From: Nonomuraea sp. NBC_00507
Lineage (GTDB): Bacteria; Actinomycetota; Actinomycetes; Streptosporangiales; Streptosporangiaceae
Reading direction: 5' to 3'
Assembly (NCBI RefSeq): GCF_036013525.1
Contig: NZ_CP107853.1
Span: forward strand, 682,001-746,000
DNA length: 64,000 nucleotides
Shown here: one piece after another, positions 34,162 to 42,965 of the stretch
Layout: every line of letters begins with the position of its first letter
Position numbering within the stretch: the stretch's first letter is position 1
The notes under the pieces: model-generated
Database searches by the model: none
What the model saw: the letters and a program-made list of their open reading frames with translations, nothing else
What the model was told of the DNA's origin: nothing
Program-made: the position numbers and the translations under genes

Positions 34162-35100
34162 TTACGGGGTTGCCGTTCTTGCCCGCTTGACCAAGTCGAG
34201 ATACTCCTCGCGCGACAGCCGTTCCACCACCAGAAGCAGTTCCTGGCGCTTGGCAAAGCGGTCCACGTCGTTCGCGGGCCAGCGGCCGGGGAGGTGATGG
34301 AGAACATGATCCATCCTGTCCAGGACGACCAGGCCCGTCAGGTCCTCGTAGCTGTAGAGGAGCAGGCTGAACGCCTCGTTGATGTCCACACCCACGGAGA
34401 AGTCGGCGATGACGGCGTTCCGCTGGATGATCTGGAGCTTCCACCTGCCCTTTCCGGCCAGGTACGGGCCTTGGGGCGGGCCCACGATCGAGCCCTTGTC
34501 GACGCGTCGGCGGTGGATTCTCGCCCTGACGGGGCGAATGACCATCAATGCCGGGCTGAGGGCCACGAGCAGCCATTTCGCATCGACGAGGTCCAGGATC
34601 AGCCGGCCGATCCAAGAAATGCCACGCCAGGCGGCCCACAGCCCCGCGTAGGCCAGATACGCCATGACGCACAAGCCGATGACTCCCGCGCATATGAATG
34701 CGGTTTTGCGCCATTTGGTGAATGAGGGGCGGGAGAGGCCATGTAAGCGCACCCAGCCGGGGGCGCGGCTCGCGAGCACCTTGTGCACCCCCCGCGAGGG
34801 CCTGCCACGGGCGTCCACCAGCGGGATTCCGGCCCGTGCAGCGAAGGACCGCAGGTGAGGCGTGTGCCATTCGCCGGGCAGGTCGAGCATGACCAGGCCG
34901 TCGGAATCCAACGCGGCCAGACCCTGCACAGAGCTGTCCCCGTGCTCATAGCCGTACTGGTAAAGCTGGGCCGGCGTCAGACGTACCGAATGGCCTGAGG
35001 TGTTGTCGGTGACCGTCAGCGAATCCCCGTCGGCGGTCAGGATGGTTTCGGGGCAGCGACTGCCCTTCGTGGCGCCTGCTACCGGAAGAAGCTCGTTCAT
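34162..35100 (-). CDS. Hypothetical membrane protein
   Basis: 312 residues. Soluble N-terminal ~125 residues (with DGDSLTVTDNTSGHSVRLTP and GLVMLDLPGEWHTPHLRSFA) are followed by two hydrophobic helices (AFICAGVIGLCVMAYLAYAG; WLLVALSPALMVIRPVRARI). A second soluble domain follows (GRWKLQIIQRNAVIADFSVG, then LTGLVVLDRMDHVLHHLPGR). The two soluble domains share a 'GLVxLD...LPGxW' theme, hinting at internal duplication. No family was recognised. It converges on the kinase gene with 31 bases between stops, and lies just downstream of nuoH. Confidence 0.7.
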   Translation of the reverse strand: MNELLPVAGATKGSRCPETILTADGDSLTVTDNTSGHSVRLTPAQLYQYGYEHGDSSVQGLAALDSDGLVMLDLPGEWHTPHLRSFAARAGIPLVDARGRPSRGVHKVLASRAPGWVRLHGLSRPSFTKWRKTAFICAGVIGLCVMAYLAYAGLWAAWRGISWIGRLILDLVDAKWLLVALSPALMVIRPVRARIHRRRVDKGSIVGPPQGPYLAGKGRWKLQIIQRNAVIADFSVGVDINEAFSLLLYSYEDLTGLVVLDRMDHVLHHLPGRWPANDVDRFAKRQELLLVVERLSREEYLDLVKRARTATP

Positions 35101-35170
35101 GCGTCATCCCCCATAGGCCCCTTGTCCGGGTACGACGAATAAGGCGGGCGTAAAGTTTCCGCCTCGAAAT

Positions 35171-36112
35171 TCACATGAGGACCTTGATGACGCCGGTGAG
35201 GGCCAGCTGGAGGAGCGCCAAGGGGACGAGGCCGGCCCAGGCGAGCTTCTGCAGCTGGTCCTCGCGCAGCCGCGGATACGTCACCCGCAGCCAGATCACG
35301 ACGAACGCCAGCAGGAACACCTTGACCAGCGTCCACAGCCAGCCGGGCAGGAACGGGCCGTGCCAGCCGCCCAGGAACAAGACGGTGGTCAGGAAGGACA
35401 GGACCACGATCCCGGCGTACTCGGAGAGCATGAACAGGGCGAAGCGCATGCCGGTGTATTCCGTCATCGGGCCCATGATGATCTCGGACTCGGCGATCGG
35501 CATGTCGAACGGCGGCCGCCGCAGCTCGGCCAGCCCTGCCATGAAGAAGACCACGCCGCCGATCGCCTGCCACGGCAGCCACCACCACTGCCACGCCTCG
35601 ACGATTCCCGGGATCGACAGCGTGCCCGCGGCCATCGCCACCGAGGAGGCCGCCAGCACCAGCGGCAGCTCGTACGACATGAGCTGAGCGGCGGAGCGCA
35701 TGCCCCCGAGCACCGAGTATTTGTTGGCCGAGGCCCAGCCGGCCATGATCGAGCCGAGCACGCCGATGCCCATGACGGCGAGGACGAAGAAGAGGCCCAG
35801 GTCGAGGTCCACGGCCACGCGGCCGCGGTCGATGGGGATGGCGATCAGCACGACCAGATAAGGGACCAGCGCCACGCCGGGAGCGATCATGAAGATGCGG
35901 CGGTCGGCCGCGGCCGGGATGACGTCCTCCTTCTGCATGAACTTCACCCCGTCGGCGATGAGCTGCGCCCAGCCGTGGAAGCCGCCGGCGTACATGGGGC
36001 CGAGCCGTGACTGCATGTGGGCCATGACCTTGTGCTCGGTCTGACCGATGATCAGAGGCAGCACCAGGAACACGACGAGGATGACGGCGAAGCTCAGCAC
36101 CACATCAAGCAT
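35171..36112 (-). CDS. nuoH: NADH-quinone oxidoreductase subunit H
   Basis: 313 residues with eight transmembrane helices. Conserved quinone-tunnel segments are visible: HMQSRLGPMYAGGFHGWAQL, ADGVKFMQKEDVIP and ELRRPPFDMPIAESEIIMGP with ESE/EY acidic residues. ATG 36112 has GGAGAG seven bases upstream and is preferred to ATG 36127. NuoH normally contacts NuoD to form the quinone site, yet no nuoD is found beside it. It is the last gene of the nuoABCH half of the cluster. Confidence 0.95.
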   Translation of the reverse strand: MLDVVLSFAVILVVFLVLPLIIGQTEHKVMAHMQSRLGPMYAGGFHGWAQLIADGVKFMQKEDVIPAAADRRIFMIAPGVALVPYLVVLIAIPIDRGRVAVDLDLGLFFVLAVMGIGVLGSIMAGWASANKYSVLGGMRSAAQLMSYELPLVLAASSVAMAAGTLSIPGIVEAWQWWWLPWQAIGGVVFFMAGLAELRRPPFDMPIAESEIIMGPMTEYTGMRFALFMLSEYAGIVVLSFLTTVLFLGGWHGPFLPGWLWTLVKVFLLAFVVIWLRVTYPRLREDQLQKLAWAGLVPLALLQLALTGVIKVLM

Positions 36113-36228
36113 TGGACGGCTCTCCATCGGAGTCGGCGGGCGCTCTTCGATGATCGGGCCGTGGCCGGCGGCCCAGGGCGATCAGCGACAGCGGGCATGG
36201 ACGAGACGTCGGTGGTGCCTGGGGCGGG

Positions 36229-36774
36229 TCAGGCATCCGGGGCTCCCCAATCTGCGGGTACGCCCGGTGGAAGGGTTTTGCGGCGGCTCGGGGCACCATG
36301 TCCGGACTCCCCCGGCTCCTTGGCGCCCGGCCAGGGCTTGGCCACGCGGGCGGCCAGAATGAAGTCCTTACGTAGCGGGTGGCCTTCGAAGCCGTCGGGC
36401 AGCAGCAGCGGCACCAGGTAAGGGTGACCGTCGAAGATCACGCCGAACATCTCGTACGTCTCCCGCTCATGCCAGTTGGCACCCCTGTAGACGCCGACGG
36501 CGGTCGGCAGGTGCGGGTCGGCGCGCGGCACACGCGTGCGGAGCAGCAACCGCTCGCCGGCGACCAGGTTGTAGACATGGGCCACGACGAGGAAGGCGTC
36601 CGGCGGGTCGTCGACGCCGGTCAGCCAGTCGAAGAACGCGTAGCCGAGGTCGTCGCGGACGAACGTCAGCAGCTCGATCCAGTCAGCGGGCGCGACGTCG
36701 ATCGTCGTGTCACCGTAGGACTCGGAGACCTCGGCCCGGTCGCCGAAACGTGCGGAGAGCTCGGCGGCTCTCAT
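36229..36774 (-). CDS. nuoC: NADH-quinone oxidoreductase subunit C
   Basis: 181 residues. The 30-kDa subunit signature is clear: [20 protein letters not shown] and HPLRKDF close the conserved core. [16 protein letters not shown] represents the N-terminal half. ATG 36774 overlaps the nuoB stop (ATGA). Unlike fused NuoCD proteins it ends soon after HPLRKDF, and the 116 bases before nuoH hold no NuoD sequence. Confidence 0.93.
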   Translation of the reverse strand: MRAAELSARFGDRAEVSESYGDTTIDVAPADWIELLTFVRDDLGYAFFDWLTGVDDPPDAFLVVAHVYNLVAGERLLLRTRVPRADPHLPTAVGVYRGANWHERETYEMFGVIFDGHPYLVPLLLPDGFEGHPLRKDFILAARVAKPWPGAKEPGESGHGAPSRRKTLPPGVPADWGAPDA

Positions 36775-37331
36775 GCCTCCTCCGATCCCGACGACGACCC
36801 CGACGGCGAGGACCCGTGCGAGCGGGACCACACGTAGCGGTCGCTGAGCTTCTCCTCGGCGATCTTCTCCTGGAGCTTCATGATCCCGTACAGGAGGGCC
36901 TCGGGCCTGGGCGGGCAGCCGGGCACGTAGACGTCCACGGGGATGATCTGATCCACGCCGTTGGTCACGCAGTAGGAGTCCCAGTAGGGGCCGCCCGTGT
37001 TGGAGCAGGCGCCGAACGAAATCACGTATTTCGGGTCGGGCATCTGCTCGTACAGCCGCTTGACGGCCGGGGCCATCTTGTCGGTGACCGTGCCTGAGAC
37101 GATCATGAGGTCGGCCTGGCGGGGGCCGTTCGCGAACGGGATCACTCCGAACCGGATGAAGTCATGCCTGCTCATCGACGTCGCGATGAACTCGATCGCG
37201 CAGCACGCCAGCCCGAAGTTGAACACCCACAGGGAATAACGGCGACCCCAGTTGAGCACGAAGCGCATCGGCTTGGGCGCCAACCGGGAGATCGGCCCCA
37301 CTGTGGGCATCGGGAGATCCGTTGCTGCCAT
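36771..37331 (-). CDS. nuoB: NADH-quinone oxidoreductase subunit B
   Basis: 186 residues. It carries the four cysteines of cluster N2: the tandem pair in [12 protein letters not shown], one in [16 protein letters not shown] and one in [16 protein letters not shown]. The N2 cluster is the last iron-sulphur centre before quinone, so this partial complex retains its terminal electron donor. The C-terminus is a Ser/Gly-rich tail. It overlaps nuoC. Confidence 0.95.
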   Translation of the reverse strand: MAATDLPMPTVGPISRLAPKPMRFVLNWGRRYSLWVFNFGLACCAIEFIATSMSRHDFIRFGVIPFANGPRQADLMIVSGTVTDKMAPAVKRLYEQMPDPKYVISFGACSNTGGPYWDSYCVTNGVDQIIPVDVYVPGCPPRPEALLYGIMKLQEKIAEEKLSDRYVWSRSHGSSPSGSSSGSEEA

Positions 37332-37376
37332 GATTCCATTGTTGCGCGGATCGCGGGCCAGGCAAAGAAGGCCGAG

Positions 37377-37748
37377 CTAGGTCCAGGTGAGCACGCGCTT
37401 GCGCCAGGCGTAAACGATCCCGAGCGCGATGAACCCCAGGAACACGAACATCTCCACCAGCGTCGTCAGCCCGTAGCCCGGCGCGTCGAAGACGGTGGCC
37501 CAGGGGAACAGGAAGACGGCGTCCACCGCGAACACGACATAGAGGTAGGTGAAGACGTAGTAGCGGACCTGCGACTGCGCCCAGCCCTCACCGACCGGGT
37601 CAACCCCGCACTCGTACGTGGTCAGCTTCTCGGGCGTGGGACGGCTCGGGCGGAGGAGGCGGTTGGCCGTCAAGGCCCCGGCCACGATGGCGATGCCGAT
37701 GGCGAGCAGCGCGGCGACCAGCACGTAGGACCCGAAGTAGCCGTCCAT
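37377..37748 (-). CDS. nuoA: NADH-quinone oxidoreductase subunit A
   Basis: 123 residues with three transmembrane helices. The TM1-TM2 loop bears the conserved YECGVDPVGEG and YYVFTYLYVVFAVDAVFLFP with its acidic residue. ATG 37748 gives the usual length; the frame upstream to 37811 is not needed. It starts the nuoABCH unit, and repeated GGTCTT motifs lie within 170 bases upstream. Confidence 0.94.
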   Translation of the reverse strand: MDGYFGSYVLVAALLAIGIAIVAGALTANRLLRPSRPTPEKLTTYECGVDPVGEGWAQSQVRYYVFTYLYVVFAVDAVFLFPWATVFDAPGYGLTTLVEMFVFLGFIALGIVYAWRKRVLTWT

Positions 37749-37834
37749 GACGTCGATCGTAACCCGCCGACCCCCCATAGCCCCAGCCGCGGCAATCCAA
37801 CGACCCCGCAAACCCGACTGCCTGGAACCCCAGG

Positions 37835-37918
37835 GAGCCGGGTCTTGAACAAAAGGCCGCTGAGCCGGGTCTTAAAACCAAGGATCGGTCAAGACCTCTT
37901 ACCCCCTCACCCAAGACC
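37835..37918. promoter_or_regulatory. Cluster of GGTCTT/AAGACC motifs between nuoA and deacetylase
   Basis: GAGCCGGGTCTT occurs at 37835 and again at 37862, and AAGACC at 37891 and 37913; GGTC-AA-GACC at 37887-37896 is a short palindrome. The four motifs are 22-27 bases apart, in the divergent promoter region of nuoA and the deacetylase gene. Confidence 0.4.
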
Positions 37919-37956
37919 GGGGTAAACAGGAAGATCAACCCCATAACCTGACGCAC

Positions 37957-39465
37957 ATGCACAAATCGCGATTCTTTTCCGGAATCGCTCTGCTAGCCCT
38001 CTCAGCCGGCGGATGCGGTGTGACCACCTCCCCCCACGGGCGGGATGTCGTGGTCCCGGCAGAGCCGACACTGATCGACTTCGTCGACCCGGCGACCGTC
38101 GCCGGCCTGTCCATCAGGACGATGACCGAGGGCAATTCCTCCAGTGCGCCGCGATATGCGCACATCAACTACCCCGAGCTCCCCTCCGCACCCCCGCTCA
38201 ACCGGGCGCTACGAGCGCAGGCCCAGCGGCAACTGCAGGACTTCCGCAAACGCACCCCCGGCGGTGTCTACCCGCGTCCCGAGCTGAACGTCGGCTGGCA
38301 GCTCGCCGCCGCCTCCGCCCAGGCGATCGGCGTACGGCTGCGTACCGGCGAATTCCTCGGCGCGAGCTGGGGCAATTCCACACAGACCCTCTGGTACGAC
38401 CCGCGCAAGGACAAGGCCGTCGGCTCCACCGGGCTGCTGGCCGGGCAGGACGCGCTGCGGCGGCTCGCGGTGCTGGTCAAGGAGCGGCTCAAGGGGCGCG
38501 GGGAGCAGACCGAACGGAACGCGGTCACGGCCGGCGAGGAGCAGTTCGACTCGATGGCGTTCAACAGGGGCGGGGATCTGGTGGTCGAGTTCGACGACTG
38601 CCAGATCGGACCGTGCTCGCTGGGGCGCCTGGCCGTGGCGGTCCCGGCGGAGGAGGCGGCGCCGCTGCTGTCCGATCTGGGGCGGCGTGCGCAGGAAAGC
38701 GTCCGCGGGGCGACGGGTCCGGGCGTCAGGGACGACGAGAGCGGCCTGCCCTCCTACGTGAGCGCCTCGCCGCAGGACGCCTCCGCGAGCAGCCCCCCGG
38801 CCGTCAGCAGCCGGGCCGGCACCGTGGACTGCGCCGAGGCCAAGTGTGTCGCGCTGACGTTCGACGACGGGCCGGGGCCGTTCACCGGCAGGCTGCTGGG
38901 CCTGCTGAGGGAGGCGCAGGCGCGGGCCACGTTCTTCACGGTCGGCAGCAGCGCGGCCGCGCAACCGGAGCTGCTGCGCAGGATGAGCTCGGAAGGTCAT
39001 CTGGTCGGAAACCACAGCTGGGCGCACAGGGACCTGTCGAAGCAGGCCAGCAGCAAGATCGCCGACTCGCTCGGGCGCACCGAGGACACGATCGCGGCGG
39101 CCATCGGGCAGGCGCCGACGCTGGTACGGCCGCCGTACGGGGCGGTGAGCGGGGACCTGCGCGACATCGCGCGCCAACACGGCTTCTCACTGGTCACCTG
39201 GAACGTGGACACCGGCGACGAACAGGGCGCAAAGGCGGCCGACATCGCTAACCGGGCCGTGCGCGAGGCGCATCCAGGTGCGATCATTCTGATGCACGAC
39301 ACTTATCAGGAAACCGTTGACGCGGTTCCGGACATCCTCAAAAGGTTGCGCGGGAAGGGTTACAGCTTCGTCACCGTTCCAGAGTTGTACGGCTCTGCAG
39401 GAATGCAGGCCGGACGGCTGTACAGGTCAGGGAGCGAGCCGTCTCGTAAGCAGCCCCTGACGTAG
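37957..39465 (+). CDS. Lipoprotein polysaccharide deacetylase (CE4)
   Basis: 502 residues. A lipoprotein signal peptide (SGIALLALSAGGC) places it on the outer face of the membrane. Residues ~40-250 form a DUF3298/RsiV-like domain. The C-terminal NodB-homology domain has CVALTFDDGPGPFTGR (catalytic Asp and metal Asp), HLVGNHSWAHRDLS (metal histidines), RPPYGAVSGDL and ILMHDTY. Such enzymes remove N-acetyl groups from peptidoglycan or other wall polysaccharides. It is divergent from nuoA. Placement before korAB is probably ancestral linkage rather than function. Confidence 0.9.
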   Translation: MHKSRFFSGIALLALSAGGCGVTTSPHGRDVVVPAEPTLIDFVDPATVAGLSIRTMTEGNSSSAPRYAHINYPELPSAPPLNRALRAQAQRQLQDFRKRTPGGVYPRPELNVGWQLAAASAQAIGVRLRTGEFLGASWGNSTQTLWYDPRKDKAVGSTGLLAGQDALRRLAVLVKERLKGRGEQTERNAVTAGEEQFDSMAFNRGGDLVVEFDDCQIGPCSLGRLAVAVPAEEAAPLLSDLGRRAQESVRGATGPGVRDDESGLPSYVSASPQDASASSPPAVSSRAGTVDCAEAKCVALTFDDGPGPFTGRLLGLLREAQARATFFTVGSSAAAQPELLRRMSSEGHLVGNHSWAHRDLSKQASSKIADSLGRTEDTIAAAIGQAPTLVRPPYGAVSGDLRDIARQHGFSLVTWNVDTGDEQGAKAADIANRAVREAHPGAIILMHDTYQETVDAVPDILKRLRGKGYSFVTVPELYGSAGMQAGRLYRSGSEPSRKQPLT

Positions 39466-39712
39466 CGCACGTGTTGGGGGGACGTATAGTTGGCGCTCGT
39501 GACCCGAACCGTCCTGTTCGCCCGCCTGCATGTAGACCTCTGCAGGCTCGCGTCCGGACTGTGTCGTCGTTGTTCTCCGACCTCACCCTGAGACCGACCG
39601 CGTTTACCCGCTTTACGCGGGCCGCAAACGCGCGACCTTCCGAGGATCTAGCATGGATATAGAGAACGCGCCTAATGCAACCGCGCCTTGGCGCGTCGAG
39701 GAGGACTGAGCT
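39466..39712 (+). promoter_or_regulatory. korAB leader region with hairpin
   Basis: This 247-base stretch upstream of korA has no gene. A structured element lies at about 39600-39631, where GCGTTT/AAACGC and CCCGC/GCGGG pair around a TTTA loop with a small bulge. A TATAGT hexamer near 39493 could be a -10 box. The korA ribosome site AGGAGG lies just before the GTG. Confidence 0.4.
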
Positions 39713-41557
39713 GTGACGAAGCAGGTCCAGCAACTCGACCGCGTGATCATCCGGTTCGCTGGGGACTCCGGCGACGGCATGCAGCTCACCGGCGACCGCT
39801 TCACGGCGGGCACGGCGGAGTTCGGCAACGACCTTTCCACGTTGCCCAACTTCCCGGCTGAGATCCGCGCGCCGGCAGGCACCCTGCCCGGCGTGTCGAG
39901 CTTCCAGCTCCACTTCGCCGACCACGACATTCTCACGCCCGGCGACGCGCCGAACGTGCTCGTGGCCATGAACCCGGCGGCACTCAAGGCCAACCTGGGC
40001 GACCTGCCCCGGGGCTCCGACATCATCGTGAACACGGACGAGTTCACCAAGCGCAACCTGCAGAAGGTCGGCTACGCCGCCAACCCGCTGGAGGACGACT
40101 CGCTCAACGAGTGGCGGGTCCACGCGGTGCCGCTGACCTCGCTCACCGTCAAGGCGCTCGAGGGCTTCGACCTGTCCAAGAAGGACGCCGAGCGGTCGAA
40201 GAACATGTTCGCCCTCGGCCTGCTCAGCTGGCTCTACCACCGGCCGACCGACCACACCATCAAGTTCCTCGAGCAAAAGTTCGCAAAGAAGCCGGAGATC
40301 GCCAAGGCCAACATCGCGGCCTTCCAGGCGGGCTGGAACTACGGGGAGACCACCGAGTCGTTCTCGGTGTCCTACGAGGTCAAGCCGGCGCAGCTGGCGC
40401 CGGGCGTCTACCGCAACATCTCCGGCAACCAGGCGCTCGCCTACGGCCTGATCGCCGCCAGCGTGCAGTCCAAGCTGCCGCTGTTCCTGGGCTCCTACCC
40501 GATCACCCCGGCCAGCGACATCCTGCACGAGCTCAGCAAGCACAAGAAGTTCGGCATCCGCACCTTCCAGGCAGAGGATGAGATCGCGGGCGTCGGCGCG
40601 GCGCTCGGGGCCGCCTTCGGCGGCGCGCTGGGCGTGACCACCACGTCGGGTCCGGGTGTGGCGCTGAAGGCCGAGACGGTCGGCCTGGCGGTCACCACCG
40701 AGCTGCCGCTGATCATCGTGGACGTGCAGCGGGCCGGGCCGAGCACCGGCATGCCGACCAAGACCGAGCAGACCGACCTGCTGATGGCCATGTACGGCCG
40801 CAACGGCGAGTCCCCGGTGCCGATCGTGGCGCCGATGTCGCCGAGCGACTGCTTCGACGCGGCCATCGAGGCGACCAGGATCGCGGTCAAATACCGCACC
40901 CCGGTCATGCTGCTCTCGGACGGCTACCTGGCCAACGGCTCGGAGCCGTGGCGCCTGCCCGAAATTTCCGACTTGCCTGATATTTCACAAGAATTTACGA
41001 CGACTCCGAATGGTGGCGACGGCGAGTTCCTGCCGTACAAGCGGGACACTGAGACCCTCGCCCGCCCGTGGGCCATCCCCGGCACCGCCGGGCTGGAGCA
41101 CCGCATCGGCGGCATCGAGAAGGCCGACGGCACCGGCAACATCTCCTACGACCCGGACAACCACGACCTGATGGTCCGCAGCCGGGCCGCCAAGATCGCC
41201 GGCATCGACGTGCCTGACCTCGAGGTCGACGACCCCGACGGCGACGCGAAGGTGCTGGTCATCGGCTGGGGCTCGACCTACGGCCCAATCGCCGCGGCCA
41301 TGCGGCGGATCAGGAGGAACGGCGGCAAGGTCGCCCAGGCACACTTCCGCCACCTCAACCCGCTGCCGGCCAACACCGGCGAGGTGCTCAAGCGCTACGA
41401 CAAGGTGCTGCTCCCCGAGATCAACCTGGGCCAGCTGGCCCTGCTGCTGCGGGGCCGCTACCTCGTCGACGTGATCAGCTACAACCGTGTGCGCGGGCTC
41501 CCGTTCAAGGCCGAGGAGCTGGCCGGAGTCATCCAGGACGTGATCGACAGTGACTGA
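39713..41557 (+). CDS. korA: 2-oxoacid:ferredoxin oxidoreductase, fused gamma-alpha subunit
   Basis: 614 residues. The gamma (catalytic-domain III) module is N-terminal (VIIRFAGDSGDGMQLTGDRF). The alpha module starts near residue 245 (LGSYPITPASDILHELSKHK, TFQAEDEIAGVGAALGAAFG, TTTSGPG). The C-terminal domain VLVIGWGSTYGPIAAAMRRI completes it. It pairs with KorB to convert a 2-oxoacid, probably 2-oxoglutarate, plus CoA to acyl-CoA, CO2 and reduced ferredoxin. AGGAGG precedes GTG 39713. The stop overlaps the korB start by eight bases. Confidence 0.94.
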   Translation: MTKQVQQLDRVIIRFAGDSGDGMQLTGDRFTAGTAEFGNDLSTLPNFPAEIRAPAGTLPGVSSFQLHFADHDILTPGDAPNVLVAMNPAALKANLGDLPRGSDIIVNTDEFTKRNLQKVGYAANPLEDDSLNEWRVHAVPLTSLTVKALEGFDLSKKDAERSKNMFALGLLSWLYHRPTDHTIKFLEQKFAKKPEIAKANIAAFQAGWNYGETTESFSVSYEVKPAQLAPGVYRNISGNQALAYGLIAASVQSKLPLFLGSYPITPASDILHELSKHKKFGIRTFQAEDEIAGVGAALGAAFGGALGVTTTSGPGVALKAETVGLAVTTELPLIIVDVQRAGPSTGMPTKTEQTDLLMAMYGRNGESPVPIVAPMSPSDCFDAAIEATRIAVKYRTPVMLLSDGYLANGSEPWRLPEISDLPDISQEFTTTPNGGDGEFLPYKRDTETLARPWAIPGTAGLEHRIGGIEKADGTGNISYDPDNHDLMVRSRAAKIAGIDVPDLEVDDPDGDAKVLVIGWGSTYGPIAAAMRRIRRNGGKVAQAHFRHLNPLPANTGEVLKRYDKVLLPEINLGQLALLLRGRYLVDVISYNRVRGLPFKAEELAGVIQDVIDSD

Positions 41558-42596
41558 GCTGGTTAACGGGAAGGGCTTGTCGCTCGTTCCCAAGACGGAT
41601 GTGAAGCAGGGCCTGAAGGACTTCAAGTCCGACCAGGAGGTCCGCTGGTGCCCCGGCTGCGGTGACTACGCGATCCTGGCCGCGGTGCAGAGCTTCCTGC
41701 CGGAGCTCGGGCTCAAGCGCGAGAACATCGTGTTCGTGTCGGGCATCGGCTGCTCGTCGCGGTTCCCTTACTACCTCAACACCTACGGGTTCCACTCGAT
41801 CCACGGCCGCGCGCCGGCGATCGCGACCGGGCTGTCCGCCTCCAGGCCCGACCTGTCGGTGTGGGTGATCACGGGTGACGGTGACGCGCTGTCCATCGGC
41901 GGCAACCACCTGATCCACGCGCTGCGCCGCAACGTCAACCTCAACATCCTGCTGTTCAACAACAGGATCTACGGTCTGACCAAGGGCCAATACTCCCCCA
42001 CGTCCGAGGTCGGCAAGATCACCAAGTCGACGCCGATGGGGTCGCTGGACAAGCCGTTCAACCCGATCTCGCTGGCCATCGGCGCGGAGGCGTCGTTCGT
42101 GGCCCGCACCCTCGACTCCGACCGCAAGCACCTGCAGTCGGTGCTGCGCGAGGCCACCGCGCACCGCGGCGCGTCGCTGGTGGAGATCTACCAAAACTGC
42201 AACATCTTCAACGACAACGCCTTCGAGCCGCTCAAGGACCCGGAGGTCCGCGACGACATCACGCTGCGGCTGGAGCACGGGCAGCCGATCGTGAGCGCCA
42301 CCAAGGCGGTCGTCCGGGCCGCTTCCGGCAGTCTTGAAGTCGTGGCCCGCGACGGCGTGAACGAGGACGAGATCCTCGTGCACGACGCGCACAATCCCGA
42401 CCCGTCGGTCGCCTTCGCGCTGAGCAGGCTGGACGACCCGGCGTTCGAGCACGTGCCGATCGGCGTCTTCCGCAGCGTGGACCGGCCGTCGTACGAGGTG
42501 GCCATGGCCGAGCAGATGGAGGAGGCCGCGCAGCAGAAGGGTCCAGGGGACCTGAGCGAGCTGCTGCTGGGCGGAGACACCTGGCGCATCGGCTAG
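41550..42596 (+). CDS. korB: 2-oxoacid:ferredoxin oxidoreductase, beta subunit
   Basis: 348 residues, the thiamine-diphosphate subunit. WCPGCGDYAIL at residues 33-43 supplies cluster cysteines. VSGIGCSSRFPYY gives another, and ITGDGDALSIGGNHLIHALR is the Mg-TPP motif; IYQNCNIFND carries the fourth cysteine. One 4Fe-4S cluster and TPP pass electrons to ferredoxin. It is translationally coupled to korA and followed by a strong hairpin. Substrate preference (2-oxoglutarate or pyruvate) is not decided by the sequence. Confidence 0.94.
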   Translation: MTELVNGKGLSLVPKTDVKQGLKDFKSDQEVRWCPGCGDYAILAAVQSFLPELGLKRENIVFVSGIGCSSRFPYYLNTYGFHSIHGRAPAIATGLSASRPDLSVWVITGDGDALSIGGNHLIHALRRNVNLNILLFNNRIYGLTKGQYSPTSEVGKITKSTPMGSLDKPFNPISLAIGAEASFVARTLDSDRKHLQSVLREATAHRGASLVEIYQNCNIFNDNAFEPLKDPEVRDDITLRLEHGQPIVSATKAVVRAASGSLEVVARDGVNEDEILVHDAHNPDPSVAFALSRLDDPAFEHVPIGVFRSVDRPSYEVAMAEQMEEAAQQKGPGDLSELLLGGDTWRIG

Positions 42597-42608
42597 TTGA
42601 TGATGAGA

Positions 42609-42635
42609 ATGGAGCCGTCGGCCGGGCGGCTCCAT
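42609..42635 (+). terminator. korAB terminator
   Basis: ATGGAGCCG (42609-42617) pairs perfectly with CGGCTCCAT (42627-42635) across a nine-base loop. GAGA/TCTC outside extend the stem with one bulge. It starts 13 bases after the korB stop. Confidence 0.75.
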
Positions 42636-42643
42636 CTCCCACG

Positions 42644-42951
42644 GAGCGGCGAACGTTTAGGCCCGAGAGCGGTAGCCTGCGTGACCAGCGAGGGCCAAGT
42701 GAGCGCGACCATTCAACACAGAGCGGCGAACGTTTAGGCCCGAGAGCGGTAGCCTGCGTGACCAGCGAGGGCCAAGTGAGCGCGACCATTCAACACAGAG
42801 CGGCGAACGTTTAGGCCCGAGAGCGGTAGCCTGCGTGACCAGCGAGGGCCAAGTGAGCGCGACCATTCAACACAGAGCGGCGAACGTTTAGGCCCGAGAG
42901 CGGTAGCCTGCGTGACCAGCGAGGGCCAAGTGAGCGCGACCATTCAACACG
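42644..42951 (+). repeat. Four perfect 77-bp tandem repeats upstream of a sugar epimerase gene
   Basis: Units begin GAGCGGCGAACGTTTAGGCC at 42644, 42721, 42798 and 42875. Copies are identical to the base, except that the last runs out at ..TTCAACAC into the epimerase ribosome site (GGAGG). Each unit has GGTAGCCTGCG (TAGCCT resembles an actinobacterial -10 box) and a short GTG frame beginning MTSEGQVSATIQH. The frame is closed by TAG in copies 1-3 but fuses in frame to the epimerase in copy 4. The array therefore multiplies a promoter/leader unit. Confidence 0.92.
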
Positions 42952-42965
42952 GAGGTCAATCCACG

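Noticed and set aside
36113..36228. Remnant of nuoD between nuoC and nuoH
   Set aside because: All frames of this 116-base gap were read; none shows NuoD motifs and it is far too short.
42644..42951. CRISPR array
   Set aside because: Units are contiguous identical 77-bp copies without variable spacers, and there are no cas genes.
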